A DNA stretch of 64,000 nt, taken from assembly GCA_030374805.1 (NCBI GenBank), contig JARGSG010000189.1, positions 1,054,001-1,118,000 on the forward strand, in the 5' to 3' direction. Positions 48,985-59,767 of the stretch are shown here, one piece after another. The stretch's first letter is position 1; the number at the start of each line of letters is the position of its first letter. The notes below the pieces were generated by a model. The model did not search any database and was not told where the DNA came from. It was given only the letters and a program-made list of their open reading frames with translations. The position numbers were made by a program, and so were the translations under genes. Origin of the DNA: Gracilaria gracilis (lineage: Eukaryota; Rhodophyta; Florideophyceae; Gracilariales; Gracilariaceae).

Positions 48985-50403
48985 ACGATGACGAACTGCA
49001 TAAATTTTGACCGTACATGCAAACCAAACCGTCATGCACTGGTAATCTACCTTCGTAGCTGCATTCTTGCGTATCGCGCTTCTACCCCTCGCTCTGCGAC
49101 GCGTTTGCCCCCAAACGATGTGCACTGCATGGGGCACACACTTCAAGTCGCCGACATGCAGCAAAAGTTGCACAGATGTTCTTCTGTCTTGGCCACTGCA
49201 CAGACGTATTCATGTCACGTTGCGGTTCAAGATTGGCGAAACGAAAACGCCACCACTCGCATATTGTGCCCAGAGCACAATCTCTCGCCGGCTGCGTGAC
49301 GTGTGCCAGGTCGCGTAGGGTAACAACCTTAAACTCAGAAGGTCGTTGGAAAGCCCAAACATGCCTCCCACTTCTTGGACCATGGCATTCTGGCCCAAGT
49401 GACTTGCGCCACACTGTGGCGGCCACAGCCGCGGGGCCGCAGATAGCAGTCGTTTCCCACAAGGATACAGGATAGAAACAGCAAATACAGCAAAAGAAAG
49501 GAGAATAGCGCTGATATAAAAAAATAGAAATACTGTAACAGATAAAAAAAAAGAACGCGATTCCCCCTTGCACCTCGTAAAGGCTGAATTCTCGAATTCG
49601 GCCTTTCAGACTCGAACCCTGGTTCTGGCAGAAACACAACCTTTACGAAAGACCAACCCTCCCCGACTCCCATTAGGCCACAGCAACTTCTGTGATACAA
49701 GGAAGAATCGGAGTTGCTTCACGAGCGCTTCCAAACGGTATTTGAAGGCGAACACGGAGCGCAATTGTACTCACATTCATATAAACAATCAAACAATTGG
49801 AAAAAGAGCAACTGGTACAATCAAATAGCAATTGCGTGTTCATTTCACGACGGGTTTTGAATGATTGTCGAGGGCATAACGTCTGTCCTTCGTCAAAACT
49901 TTTCTCTTTGCTTTTGTGTTTTTGAAAAAGAAACAGTAACAAGAAAGAAAGAAAACCAATGATTGAGGAGTCTAGAATCCATGGCTCTGAATCATTTTTC
50001 TGCTTTCTTCATTCTTCACGAGAATTGTTCTGCTTGTTCGAGGGGTACGAGCAGAGACCACCAACGGAAAGAACGAACGAACGAGCAAGTTATTAAACGT
50101 CTGGTTTTGTTGAGCTTCTTCAAATACCATTTAAATTAAATTAAGAAATTCGTTACTCCTTAGCTTCATTGGATCATCTATAGCACGAACCAAACAAGTA
50201 CGAAAAGAAAAGCTCAACGGTTGGGCGTTCAGCCTCAGCCTCTTCCACCACTTTAACGGCGTCTTTTCTTTTCAGCGAAAGGGAGGAGAGCGCGTTGGTT
50301 TCAGAGGTACAAGCTTCCATCAATTTACTTTTCGCTTCTCCAGATCTAGTCCCTGTCGTCATCCACAGGTTGCGGAGAAGTTTTGTAGAGAACAACTTGG
50401 AAG
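48985..50403. other. intergenic region
   Basis: No gene over 1.4 kb. A near-perfect palindrome (AAAGGC-T-GAATTC around a 2-nt centre) is at 49579-49606, followed on the minus strand by a B-box-like GGTTCGAGTC. A promoter for GET4 should lie in the last few hundred bases. Confidence 0.45.
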
Positions 50404-51339
50404 ATGGCCTCCTTGAAGAGTTTACAGAAACGGTATGACCGAAGCATCGAAATCGAAGACTATTACGGTGCGGAACAGGCTTGTATGATGATGCATCATC
50501 GCTTAACGCAGGGCAAGAATCAGGCACCTGGTGACATCGAAAACGCGCTCAGTATTCTCCTTAAAGCCGCTGTTACTCTGTTGTCAAAGAAACAGGCTCA
50601 AGCTGGTTCTGCCCTTGGATTGGCCGCTGTGCGACACTACGTAGAGTACAAGAAGAAAGTCACAGATGAATCCGTTGACGCACTTCGCAAAATTGCCGAC
50701 GCTTATGATCCGACCGCGGGGAACGATTTTGAAGTTCGTCGCGAAAAGCTACGATTCTTGAAGGCCGCGTTAGCTTGGTCTGGAAGAGAGGACTGCTCGG
50801 GTTTCACAAATGGTCATGCTACGCTCAACGCTTTGACTGCTCGAGCAGCTGCAGAGGTTGAGAACTACGAGCTTTCTCAACAGCTGTACATCTATTCGGA
50901 CGCACCAGAGGAAAGCGCTGCTTCCTTGTATAAGTATGCGTCAGAGCACACAAATGTTGATGAGCATGGCTTGGCTCTAACGCGAGTTATCGTAAGATAT
51001 CTTGGATCGGAAAACCTAAAGGATGCATGTGTCGTACGTGCCAAGTTCGCACAGCTCGCTGGATGGACCTCAATCGAGTCTGGAGGCGACGGCTCAAATA
51101 CCCCTCCATTGGGAAACTTTTGCGAACTTCTTCTAAAGATATGTCAGTTGGAAAGAACGGCCGCACCTCTTTATCAAAAGATATGTCAGGTGTACCAAGT
51201 TGAGCTGAGTAGGGATGAAAGTTTATCACCCATTCTCACTAAACTTGGCACCAAGTACTTCGGTATCCAACCTCCTCAACCAAGTGGGATGGCCGGCATG
51301 ATGAGTTCCATGTTGCGCGGCATGATGGGCGCAAGCTGA
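50404..51339 (+). CDS. GET4: GET4 homologue (tail-anchored protein targeting)
   Basis: The 311-aa protein is an alpha-solenoid matching Get4/TRC35, which with Get5 delivers tail-anchored membrane proteins to Get3 in the cytosol. Seen in the sequence: 'IEIEDYYGAEQACMMMHHRL' near residue 17 (the repeat-1 'NYYGAHQMYRTLYFRYL' region of Get4), followed by helical repeats over the length, 'NYELSQQLYIYSDAPEES' in the middle and a Gly/Met-rich tail 'MAGMMSSMLRGMMGAS' like the short C-terminal tails in fungal and plant Get4. Length is typical (~310-330). The ATG is at the start of the first helix, and the frame is intronless. Confidence 0.82.
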   Translation: MASLKSLQKRYDRSIEIEDYYGAEQACMMMHHRLTQGKNQAPGDIENALSILLKAAVTLLSKKQAQAGSALGLAAVRHYVEYKKKVTDESVDALRKIADAYDPTAGNDFEVRREKLRFLKAALAWSGREDCSGFTNGHATLNALTARAAAEVENYELSQQLYIYSDAPEESAASLYKYASEHTNVDEHGLALTRVIVRYLGSENLKDACVVRAKFAQLAGWTSIESGGDGSNTPPLGNFCELLLKICQLERTAAPLYQKICQVYQVELSRDESLSPILTKLGTKYFGIQPPQPSGMAGMMSSMLRGMMGAS

Positions 51340-52766
51340 ATGCGTACCGGAATGCCAATGTATGAGAGAGGATGGAGTTACTTGTTCCAGATGATCGTGA
51401 TTTAGGATAAAAAGAAAGGGTTTCTTTGCCTATGGACTGAGCACACACTGTGTACGAGAGTACGCCTATCATCGTTTCAGAAGTATGAGTTGTGAACACT
51501 CATCAAAGAGTCGCACCTCAAACACGGGGTCAAGTTTAGCTCCACTCTGCCGAGCAATGGTTTCCTTTCGTTTACTAGAGCGCAGCATGGATTATACATG
51601 CGGCTAGGAGTGATATTGAATGCAAACAATTCATCGAACTACTCAAGTCATTGTTTTGTCCTGCATCCACTGGGGGAGAGAATCTTTACACTCTTTCCTG
51701 TTCGTTTCACTGTGCTCCATAGCTTTCAGCGGTCGAGCTGTCCATAGTGTAACTTCAGACCTTTAACAAACGTTCAAGCTTCGAAAACTTGTGGTCTTCT
51801 TTCGTTGTGCCTGGAAGTACTTGCAACTACCCATAAAGAACCTATCAACAAAGCACTCTACTACTGGCTAACGCGGGAGCCTCGGGAAAAGCAGCGTGGT
51901 GTACTACAGAGTGAAATTTTTGCTAGCCAGAGAAGTGGAGAAGAGTTAAAAGTTTAAGGCATATCCTTGGTACTTTCTCTTCATGATGAGCTATGGTAAA
52001 GTTTACACCAAGGTATCGGCAATTGGGGCCCAGTGGATGCGTGAAACCTGGTGGGCTGATGTTTGTTTCTTTGAATCGTCCAAGGCCTTATCCTGCCCGG
52101 CTTGCGGGAAGCTAGGATCGGTTCATGATCGGTTCATGATCGGTTCGTGATCGGTTCGTGATCGGTTCGTGGGAATGGTTATGAAAGGATTGCATATTGC
52201 CCGTCTTCGAGTATTGTCGCTGAGTTGTCGTGTTATTCCCTCTGGCATTTGGTGGGACTCGTAAAGGCGGAAGTTCTCACGAGTGAGAAGGATGTTGCCT
52301 AAGGAAATCGTCAAGATGCGCTCTGGGCACTCCAGAAGACTGGTACCCTCAAATGATTCCCTGCGCGGTACCACGAAGATATCTTCGTAGATATGGAGAG
52401 CCTGCACTCAAATGGGGTTCTGAGACTGGATGACTAAATCACTAACACAGTGGAGTGTATCTTTCTGGGGTGATGCAATAAGACTCGAGTTGAGGAAAGC
52501 GTTTATTCTCGAAGGAACCCGTGTATTCCGCCGATGGCAAATTCCCTAGGCCGCAATACACTATAGCTTATCTGTGTATGTATGCTTGATTTGTGAGTGA
52601 TGATTTTTCGATGGTTAAGCTTGTTCTTTACGTCATGCTACTTGAAATACCGAGAACAAAAAGTTGATGACACGGAGGGCAGTTTAGTTGATAGTGCAAT
52701 GCTGATAGTATACATCTCAGAAGAATACAGTCTTACGTTCTCTCGTTTCCTTCACGATGCAAGCCC
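51340..52766. other. intergenic region between convergent genes
   Basis: No supported gene over 1.4 kb. It holds an 11-bp tandem repeat at 52116-52170. Open frames near 52597 are antisense shadows of the dymeclin gene. Confidence 0.45.
52116..52170. repeat. 11-bp tandem repeat, five units
   Basis: Five contiguous units of GATCGGTTCRT; the first two have CAT and the last three CGT at the end. The pattern shows a spread of one variant by slippage. It is non-coding. Confidence 0.9.
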
Positions 52767-55385
52767 TCAGCCAGCTGGTCTGAAAGGAGCTAAAGAGATG
52801 GGCATAGTTGCGTTATCAAGATCCCAGAACATATCACTGGAACGAGTCACTATCGACCACGAATATGGTCTCAAGAATACCTTAGCGAGCTCGAATTCTT
52901 CGTACCGAAAGCGAGTTTCTGGGAGTCCATCAAACGTATCTGATCTCAAGTGTCGAGCGTTTTTGTCAATAATGTGGAAAACACGTTCGACCGAAATTCC
53001 CGTAGACGACGGTCTTAGGGGTTTGCTAGGGCGAATCTTAGCAATTCTGGAATCAGAGCTGACATCTCTTTGGTTTTCAACGAGCTCAACAAAAAAGACA
53101 AGCATACGACGTAGCATGTGGCACAATGCTCTGGTTTGGTAAGATATATTCGCGATATGGTCCACTTCCACTATAGATTCGCGGTGTAGCAGCGTGTAGA
53201 CCAAGTTTCTGTTGGCAGAAACAATACTTCGAGAACGTAGAATAGAAACAAGGACCTCAAAAGCAAGCCCGATGTAATCCATTATCAAATTAGAGAGCTT
53301 GGGGTTCCCAAATGGTGTCATGGTGGACTCAGATACCGTCGTCCCTTTGTTCCCTTCTCTGTCTTCTAATGAGGCGTTTTCTCGTGTTTTAGGACTGTCA
53401 CCCACCCGGGGTGGTCTCTTAGGCATGTTTTCGTTTTGATATTCAAGCATTAGCGCCTTTCTGCGACGACGCCCTAGGAACTCAATCAAAGATAGTAGTC
53501 TATCGGCAGCCAAAGAATGCAAGTTCGTCACATCTCCAGAAACATTTCCCATTATACCCAGAAGTAGAGATGCTAGAAAACGATCCGGACTTTTCCGCCG
53601 CATCACCAAGCTTTGCTGTACTGCCCGTGCACAGATAAGCAGTATTATCCCGCTCATTACAATTCTTTCATTACCAATCCTCGCTGGGTCCTCGAGATAC
53701 GGAACAAAGGAGCTTGGAACACCAATGGCGTCTATAGCCTGGCAAAACCCCTTGTCGCTTGTTAACGTGAGGAGTATCGCTGCTGGTATGTACGCATCTG
53801 CAGGGATAGCGCCAACAACACATCTTCGTCGTAGTGAGGCAAGAAGAGGTAGAAGAAGAACGTCCGGATCTGTCCTCGCCAGGGCAAACGTGCGAAAGCG
53901 CTTATTACCAGTTACTAGATAATATCCAAGTAGGGCCGCCTTCGGATGCGTCAACCACTTTCCTAGAGCCTCGTAAAGCGTGGGAAATGGGTAGGAGTGT
54001 TCATCTTCTACATCCAGCCTCGCAGAGTCAGTCATATCGAACAATGCCTGGCGATACTGGCCCGATGGCCGCGGACCACAAAGAATAACCAGAAGGGATA
54101 AAGCTTGTTCGGCGAGGTGCATGGGTTTGGGGGTGGAAAAGAGATGAAGTTTGCCTTTCTCTTTGTGAATTGAGGTACGCATCGCTGTGTTCGAGAGAGT
54201 AGGAGATCGTGGTGAACGGGCAGAGCTATCCTCCGTGAAAGAATTCGCACGAGCTGTTTCATGGTATACATCGCTTGCGCCTGAAAAGAACTTCTTCATA
54301 CCGTTGCGGCTTTGCTCTGAAGTATATGAACTCGTGGAATTGCTCAACCGTCTTCCTGAGGTAGCACGAGGAGAGCGACCAGTCGAATTGCTTGTCGTTG
54401 GGCTTGGTATATGAATCGGTGCAAACCCAGCAATATGTGCTTCTGCAGCAGCGTCTGGAAAGACCCCAATTCCTGCAGCAAGCGGGGAAAGAGCAATTTT
54501 GGAGGTAATGGCAGAAAGCGCGTTATTGACGCTCTCTTGGAGATTGGCAACGCTGTTACTGGCGGCGAACAGGGCACCAGAAGGCGACAGACGTGGAGGT
54601 GCCCCGTTCCCAGGAATTCTTCTCTGCACGGCGGATATTTGCTCGCATCCAATGTCCAAATGCTTGTCTATATTAATGAAAGCAGTAGCGTCGGAGAGGG
54701 AGTCGAGTAAGACATGAATGACTTTGGCCGGATGTGGGTAACGATCTAGGAGCGTAGAGAGAGGCTGCTGTGCATGTGAAACGCTGTAAAGCTCATCGCA
54801 AAGCGCTATGAGGAGCAATTCGATTGCACAAAGTTTGATATGGGCGGAAAGATCTGTCGATTGTGGGGTTGTGAGTACGTCAAGCGTCGCTGTTAAAATG
54901 CGAGCAACCAGTGATTTTCCGAGGTCTATACGATCTGTTTCTTGCAGAGAGCTCTCGGCATGGCCGGCTCCGAGAGTGAGACAGAGAGAGTCCTCGGACG
55001 GGGATATTCGCATGAGCTCGACCAACGCCGTATGAGAGAAAACCAAGGCACCCAGCAAAAACAAACCATGAGCGGAACGCAATCGGTGCACGGCCGCCCG
55101 AAGCGCACATACCAATGCTATCGCATGTTGTCCTTTCGGGTTTTCAATAGAGAGTTGAACGGTTGTTGTGAGGGGACGAACCGAAGCGAAATTTAGGGTC
55201 ATAAAGTCATCAAACAGGGCATTGTAGAATGGCGATTCTGGATCGGGTGGCAACGGCGACGACGGGTTGAGGAGCAAGTGCAGTGGTCTTCCCTGTTGCA
55301 AGACATGAGAAACTGAGTGGTTGAGTGAAGTGCGTCTTGTTTGCGGAGATTGTGGGGCGAGAAGAGTAGACTCGTTGGCGCCCAT
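52767..55385 (-). CDS. DYM: dymeclin family protein
   Basis: The 872-aa protein begins MGAN, a likely N-myristoylation site as in dymeclin. Conserved blocks include 'YEALGKWLTHPKAALLGYYLVTGNKRFRTFALARTDPDVLLLPLLASL' in outline (matching 'LLHxNxxFRNYVLARTDxDxLVLPIL'), 'MGNVSGDVTNLHSLAADRLLSLIEFL', 'NRNLVYTLLHRES' and the C-terminal 'FRYEEFELAKVFLRPYSWSIV' (matching '[21 protein letters not shown]'). Dymeclin is a peripheral Golgi protein needed for Golgi organisation and traffic. A Ser/Thr/Arg-rich insert (about 320-400) makes this protein longer than the animal one (~670 aa). It is a continuous frame without introns. Confidence 0.88.
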   Translation of the reverse strand: MGANESTLLAPQSPQTRRTSLNHSVSHVLQQGRPLHLLLNPSSPLPPDPESPFYNALFDDFMTLNFASVRPLTTTVQLSIENPKGQHAIALVCALRAAVHRLRSAHGLFLLGALVFSHTALVELMRISPSEDSLCLTLGAGHAESSLQETDRIDLGKSLVARILTATLDVLTTPQSTDLSAHIKLCAIELLLIALCDELYSVSHAQQPLSTLLDRYPHPAKVIHVLLDSLSDATAFINIDKHLDIGCEQISAVQRRIPGNGAPPRLSPSGALFAASNSVANLQESVNNALSAITSKIALSPLAAGIGVFPDAAAEAHIAGFAPIHIPSPTTSNSTGRSPRATSGRRLSNSTSSYTSEQSRNGMKKFFSGASDVYHETARANSFTEDSSARSPRSPTLSNTAMRTSIHKEKGKLHLFSTPKPMHLAEQALSLLVILCGPRPSGQYRQALFDMTDSARLDVEDEHSYPFPTLYEALGKWLTHPKAALLGYYLVTGNKRFRTFALARTDPDVLLLPLLASLRRRCVVGAIPADAYIPAAILLTLTSDKGFCQAIDAIGVPSSFVPYLEDPARIGNERIVMSGIILLICARAVQQSLVMRRKSPDRFLASLLLGIMGNVSGDVTNLHSLAADRLLSLIEFLGRRRRKALMLEYQNENMPKRPPRVGDSPKTRENASLEDREGNKGTTVSESTMTPFGNPKLSNLIMDYIGLAFEVLVSILRSRSIVSANRNLVYTLLHRESIVEVDHIANISYQTRALCHMLRRMLVFFVELVENQRDVSSDSRIAKIRPSKPLRPSSTGISVERVFHIIDKNARHLRSDTFDGLPETRFRYEEFELAKVFLRPYSWSIVTRSSDMFWDLDNATMPISLAPFRPAG

Positions 55386-56879
55386 TTTCAGGGCTGCAAT
55401 GGTCGATTACGCATTGCCGCAGAGGCGTCGCAGGCGCCGCGGTGTTTCTTATATACCAACAATTGCTTGGATTGTAGCGTCAGAATACACAGACGACGAC
55501 GTGAAAAGTAGTAGCGAGTGCACAACGGCTGAAGTCGAATGAGCACCAACGGAAGATTTCCGTTTCGGAGGTGCAAGGCCACTGAGTTCGGTGCGATGTA
55601 AGGATACAAGGTTAGCACTTGTACACGGTAGAGTTCCCTTCGTACTTTCAGCAATCTGGATACGACGCGGAGGCACCGACGTGAGGATGGGTGCAGTGCG
55701 GAAGGAGTCGTGTACCTTCGTAGAATCATTCATTGTTGTTGGCGAAATCGCCGAAATTCGTGACCAGAATCCTTTGGAAAAACTACAAAAAAAAGAGTTG
55801 TGTAAGCTATCTTTGCGCTTCAATGTACACGGTAGATAGAGCTTCTGCTTTGTGTGTTGCTCGGCTACGCATTTCTTCTTCTGGGCTGGACATGTTGATC
55901 AATAGACATACGGATCAGAGACCTCGAGATGATTACGTCGCGTATTCTTCCTCGAGAGTAACAAGTCTAGAATGGGACCGTCAGAGCTTTTGACTTCGCC
56001 GATTGAGAACAGCTCACAGAATTTCTGATGAACCAAGCTGATCTGTGAATGCAGATAGTGTAACTCAAGTGGTTTGTTTACCTGGATCAATACTCTCAGC
56101 CGGTTATCAACATAGTGTGATGAAAATTATACGGTCGTTGCGTCAACTTCCCCCTATAGCGACTCTGATATCTTGAACATAAGAACTTCAGGGATTAGAG
56201 ACCCCATGAAATTTGCCCAGCAACATTTTGGAAGCTATGGGTGTTTTGGTAAGTGCCACTGAACTTCATGATGCTCTTGCTATGGGTCTAATGATGTCCT
56301 ATATATTAGCTCTATCGGAGTATCGCATCAACTAGCGACAGGACGACTGTTCGAACTTCCGTTCGACACCGACCATAACGACTGAGAAGACTTTCCGGAG
56401 CAGGTGTTTTATTTTAAACCGAATATTGGTTTCGTATGAAGACACTAACTTTCGCTTTACCCTGGAATTGCTTCGCACTTGGTCAGATACCGAATGTTTC
56501 TTACTATCATGAAACCAAAGGACTACGTTCAGGGCCAGCAATTCAAATGTGTTTCTTTTATATATGGATTGGTTTCCGTTAGAGCTCTACTCAGCAAGAT
56601 GATTGTCTAGATTTACTGTAGACGAAAAGAAGGAGAAAAGAAGGAGTATGGTACATAGTTTCCCGGAGCAATCTGCGTCGACGAGCGCACGGTTCAATTT
56701 CGCAACCCAAACTACAGGCATGTGTTTCGCACATTTTGAACTACTGAGTACAGTTTCATCGGCGATAGCCGCCATGTTGTACTTCATGCATTGTGAATGC
56801 CGTGCCTCAGTCGCGCGAGCCCACGTGAAGGCAGATGACATAATATCTGATGTTGCTCACGCCAAGTGATAATGTTTAC
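55386..56879. other. gene-poor region
   Basis: No gene is supported. Two overlapping frames of ~85 codons on opposite strands near 56590-56870 have no recognisable features. The first few hundred bases should contain the dymeclin promoter. Confidence 0.45.
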
Positions 56880-57275
56880 GTTACTTCGTTGGAAATAGAA
56901 GGAAGCAATAGGAACGATGGAGCAAATCCAAGTTTGAAAGGAATGCTTTGTTTATTATGAAGCTAACCAGCATTTAGACTACTCTACCTAAATCGATCGG
57001 ACACACCGTCCGAGTCGACTACCTGCCCAGCTCACGTTCAACTATACTTTTTTCCTGCGCAAAGGTGTTAGTAAGTGAACGCGGGCCGGGCGAGGAACAA
57101 GACGCTGGGGTCAACTGCCTTGTGCCGCAGCGGCTTTTATACTGCTGCAATGGAGCGAAGCGCCGTGGAATGATTTTGTCAGCATTTCGTGATACAAGAT
57201 GAAAGGTTGATGGTGATGTGTCGTGGAGTCATTCAATTGGGAGAAGACTTTGCCTGCATTTCATTATAAACACAT
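56880..57275 (-). repeat. dispersed repeat copy D (minus strand), candidate small-RNA gene
   Basis: Reading on the minus strand: CCAAT (complement of 57236-57240), ACGAAATGCTGAC (57191-57179), TATAAAA (57141-57135), the CAGTTGACCCC word, TACTAAC, TTTGCGCAG, 32 nt to GGGCAG|GTAGT, the bulged hairpin (57019-56992) and AATAAA (56956-56951). It is closest to copy C, 18 kb away on the other strand. Intact signals at both ends make it a good candidate for an expressed copy. Confidence 0.72.
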
Positions 57276-57589
57276 GACAGGGAATTCAACCTACCATGGT
57301 TTAAAACGACTCTTTTCTATCCCAAGCTCAAATGCAAATACTATAATGTTGGCTGGGACACGAAATACGTATATCTGTGAGAAAACTGGGGACATAATTG
57401 CGAGTGTACGACAAACACCTACATAGTATGACAGCGAAACCACTTGCCCTGGAATTGTCCGGAGGTTGAATCTATTCAAGTGAGAGCGCTAACAAATGGC
57501 GTTGACAAGTGGGGCTATCTATTAGGTTCAGCAGTTTCAGGCCTCTTGTGCGCTTGTGACAGAACCAATTGGGATGTGTTCTGTCTGAA

Positions 57590-57818
57590 ACGAAGGCGAT
57601 TTTTTGTTCTACGTTTGGAAGAGATGGTACCAAGCAAAACGTTATGCAGAATAAAGCGACAGCGCGCAACTGAGTTGGAAGGAATATTTCGTTTACCATG
57701 AAACTAACCAAGTATCTGCGCTACTCTATCTGAGTCGATCGGGCACACCGTCCGAGTCGACAACTAGCCCAGCTCAGGTTCACCTCTACCTTTTTTCTGG
57801 TCAAAGGGTGTTAGTAGG
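57590..57818 (-). repeat. dispersed repeat copy E, 5'-truncated
   Basis: Similarity starts at TACTAAC (complement of about 57808-57814) and continues through an acceptor-like CTTTGACCAG, the ~32-nt segment, the hairpin (57732-57759) and the 3' region, where AATAAA has become GGTAAAC. Promoter, start word and the upstream block are missing, so it is probably dead. The breakpoint falls at the branch-site word. Confidence 0.65.
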
Positions 57819-58635
57819 GGCGCAGAGCAGCGATGGAAGTGCACGCCAAGAAACATGGGCTCTTGACATTGTTCACAATCCCGAAGAGCAATAGACCAGC
57901 ACAAAACGAACGTAAAATGTTAGTGAAGTGATTCTCTCAGTAGTACGCAAACAGAACTCACAAAAACCATCTAGAACCCCAGAATTCATGGTCATAACAA
58001 CGTTGTGCGGTTTCACTCGCATTCCTACCGCGAGCCATCACGTGTGCTGCAACCAGAGTCCTGCTTGTAGGCTCTCACGTGGGGAGAGGTCAGGGAAGTG
58101 TTCAGTGGTGAGCGCAGACGCCGTGAGGCTCACGGCAGAACGACAACGATTTGCGCGCGCGCGCGCGTCGGACCGTAAAATGGTAGTGAAGTTCGTTTCT
58201 GAATAGTACATGCTACGTTGCAATTAAGCTAGCACACTCATAAAAGAGAGAGAGAGAGAGAGAAGAACTTACGTAAACAATTTCGAATTGATCGGGCGAC
58301 TCCATCACGCCGTCTCAACCGCCGCCACTCCGTTGCCGTCGGCCCTGCTTGCCGTTGTTAATTCCGCTTGCTCCGTCGGAGTGTGACAAGAGCGCAAAGC
58401 ATTGCGCAACGAAAACTTCGTTGCTTCACCCGCCCTGCCCATCCTTTCTATCGCTTGCTACTAGTGACGTCTCTCGCGTACGAAGGCAAGAGTCTGACCC
58501 GGGAGGTCGTTAAACTCGCCCAAGCGATCGGTCAGCTTGCCGTTCGTCGTCGCGGACCTGGATGGTACGTCGTGAAAAGGGCCTTTTTTTCAAAAGGCCC
58601 CGTCTAACTGCACGCACGCAGTCGGTCACGAGCCT

Positions 58636-58675
<40 letters not shown>

Positions 58676-59767
58676 CGCACAACTCACTCACATACTTGGA
58701 AACAAAAATAGAAAGAAGTTGACATCAACGGTAATTGCATCCTTCGTAACCATTGAACTAAGAGCTGAAAAGACGGTTAAATGTGGAGTGGAGTGAATGT
58801 AAAGGATACAAAGCATATCTATCGCAAGAGGGGGTTCCACTATCAGAATCGGTGAGCAAACACTTGCATTGGTTGAAAAGGATAGAAGTACGGTAGAGGC
58901 AGAATATGTTGATTGTTATGGATGGATCGCCTCGGATAAGTCATCCGCACTGTCCACAACGAGAAAGAATGTCCTACGCGATGGCTTGGTGGAGTAGATG
59001 TGGGAAAAGGAGCCCGAAAGGCAGAGGCACCGCTGGCTTAGTTTGACAAGACATGTACTCGCGCTACATTCGATGGGATCGTACATGGAAAGAATGTAGT
59101 TTGTTGCGATTGCGGTACTGAGGTAAATATCGTGTTTGGTCTCCATATCCGTAGACTACTGCTACCCTCCATGACGAGCTGTAGCAGTTCCACAAGAAAA
59201 CTCAGTCTGGCGGAAATGATCCAGCGGAACCCATTAAAGCTTTTGGCCTTGTTTAAGAGAACGAAATATCTCTGACATAGATCTCCTGTCGTCCTGGGAA
59301 TAAGGGTAGCCAGGCCATAATAAGGGAGAAGTCCTCCTTACATCTCCGAAACGATAGAGACAGATTTTAAGCTCACACTAAGTACTGATCCACGATGCAA
59401 CTCTGCTGTACATACATCCAGAGAAGCACTGATGACAAACTAGTTGGTAGCGTAATAAAAGTCCTATCCAAGGTCTCGAAACCAAGGTCTATGATGTGTT
59501 TATGTCGGTGGCCTCCATTCGGAAACTTGTCTAAAAAGATCCTGATTGGAGCCAAATCGAACTCCGACAGCAACAGTTCTCTCTCTCATAAAGAGAGAGA
59601 GAGGGAGAGAGAGGGAGAGAGGGAGAGAGGGAGAGAGAGGGGGCGAGAGAGAAAGAAAGAAAGAGAGAGTAAGAGAGAGAGGGAAAGAAAGGAGAGAGAG
59701 AGAGAACTACAGAGGTCTAAGCTGTCAAAATTCGTTTGGAGAAAGTATGACGCAAAGTGGCACTTTA
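57819..59767. other. gene-poor region with microsatellites and hairpins
   Basis: No gene can be supported. It contains (GC)n at 58153-58167, (GA)n tracts at 58246-58263 and 58637-58672, and a long GA-rich tract at about 59588-59706. Between the first two GA tracts lie two perfect hairpins (GCAACGAA/TTCGTTGC at 58406-58424 and GGGCCTTTT/AAAAGGCCC at 58579-58600). Confidence 0.5.
59588..59706. repeat. GA-rich purine tract
   Basis: About 120 bp almost entirely of G and A on the plus strand, mostly GAGAGA with GGG and AAA interruptions. It lies just past the 3' end of the cupin-like gene. Such purine mirror tracts can form triplex DNA. Confidence 0.9.

Noticed and set aside
49580-49690. Possible tRNA gene on the minus strand (A-box-like TGGCCTAATGG and B-box-like GGTTCGAGTC)
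   Set aside because: The boxes are 62 bp apart, and neither the T stem, the D stem nor the acceptor stem pairs. At best it is a chance or tRNA-derived remnant.
56587-56869. Overlapping ~85-codon frames on both strands
   Set aside because: No motif, opposite strands mirror each other, and one lacks a plausible context; treated as non-coding.
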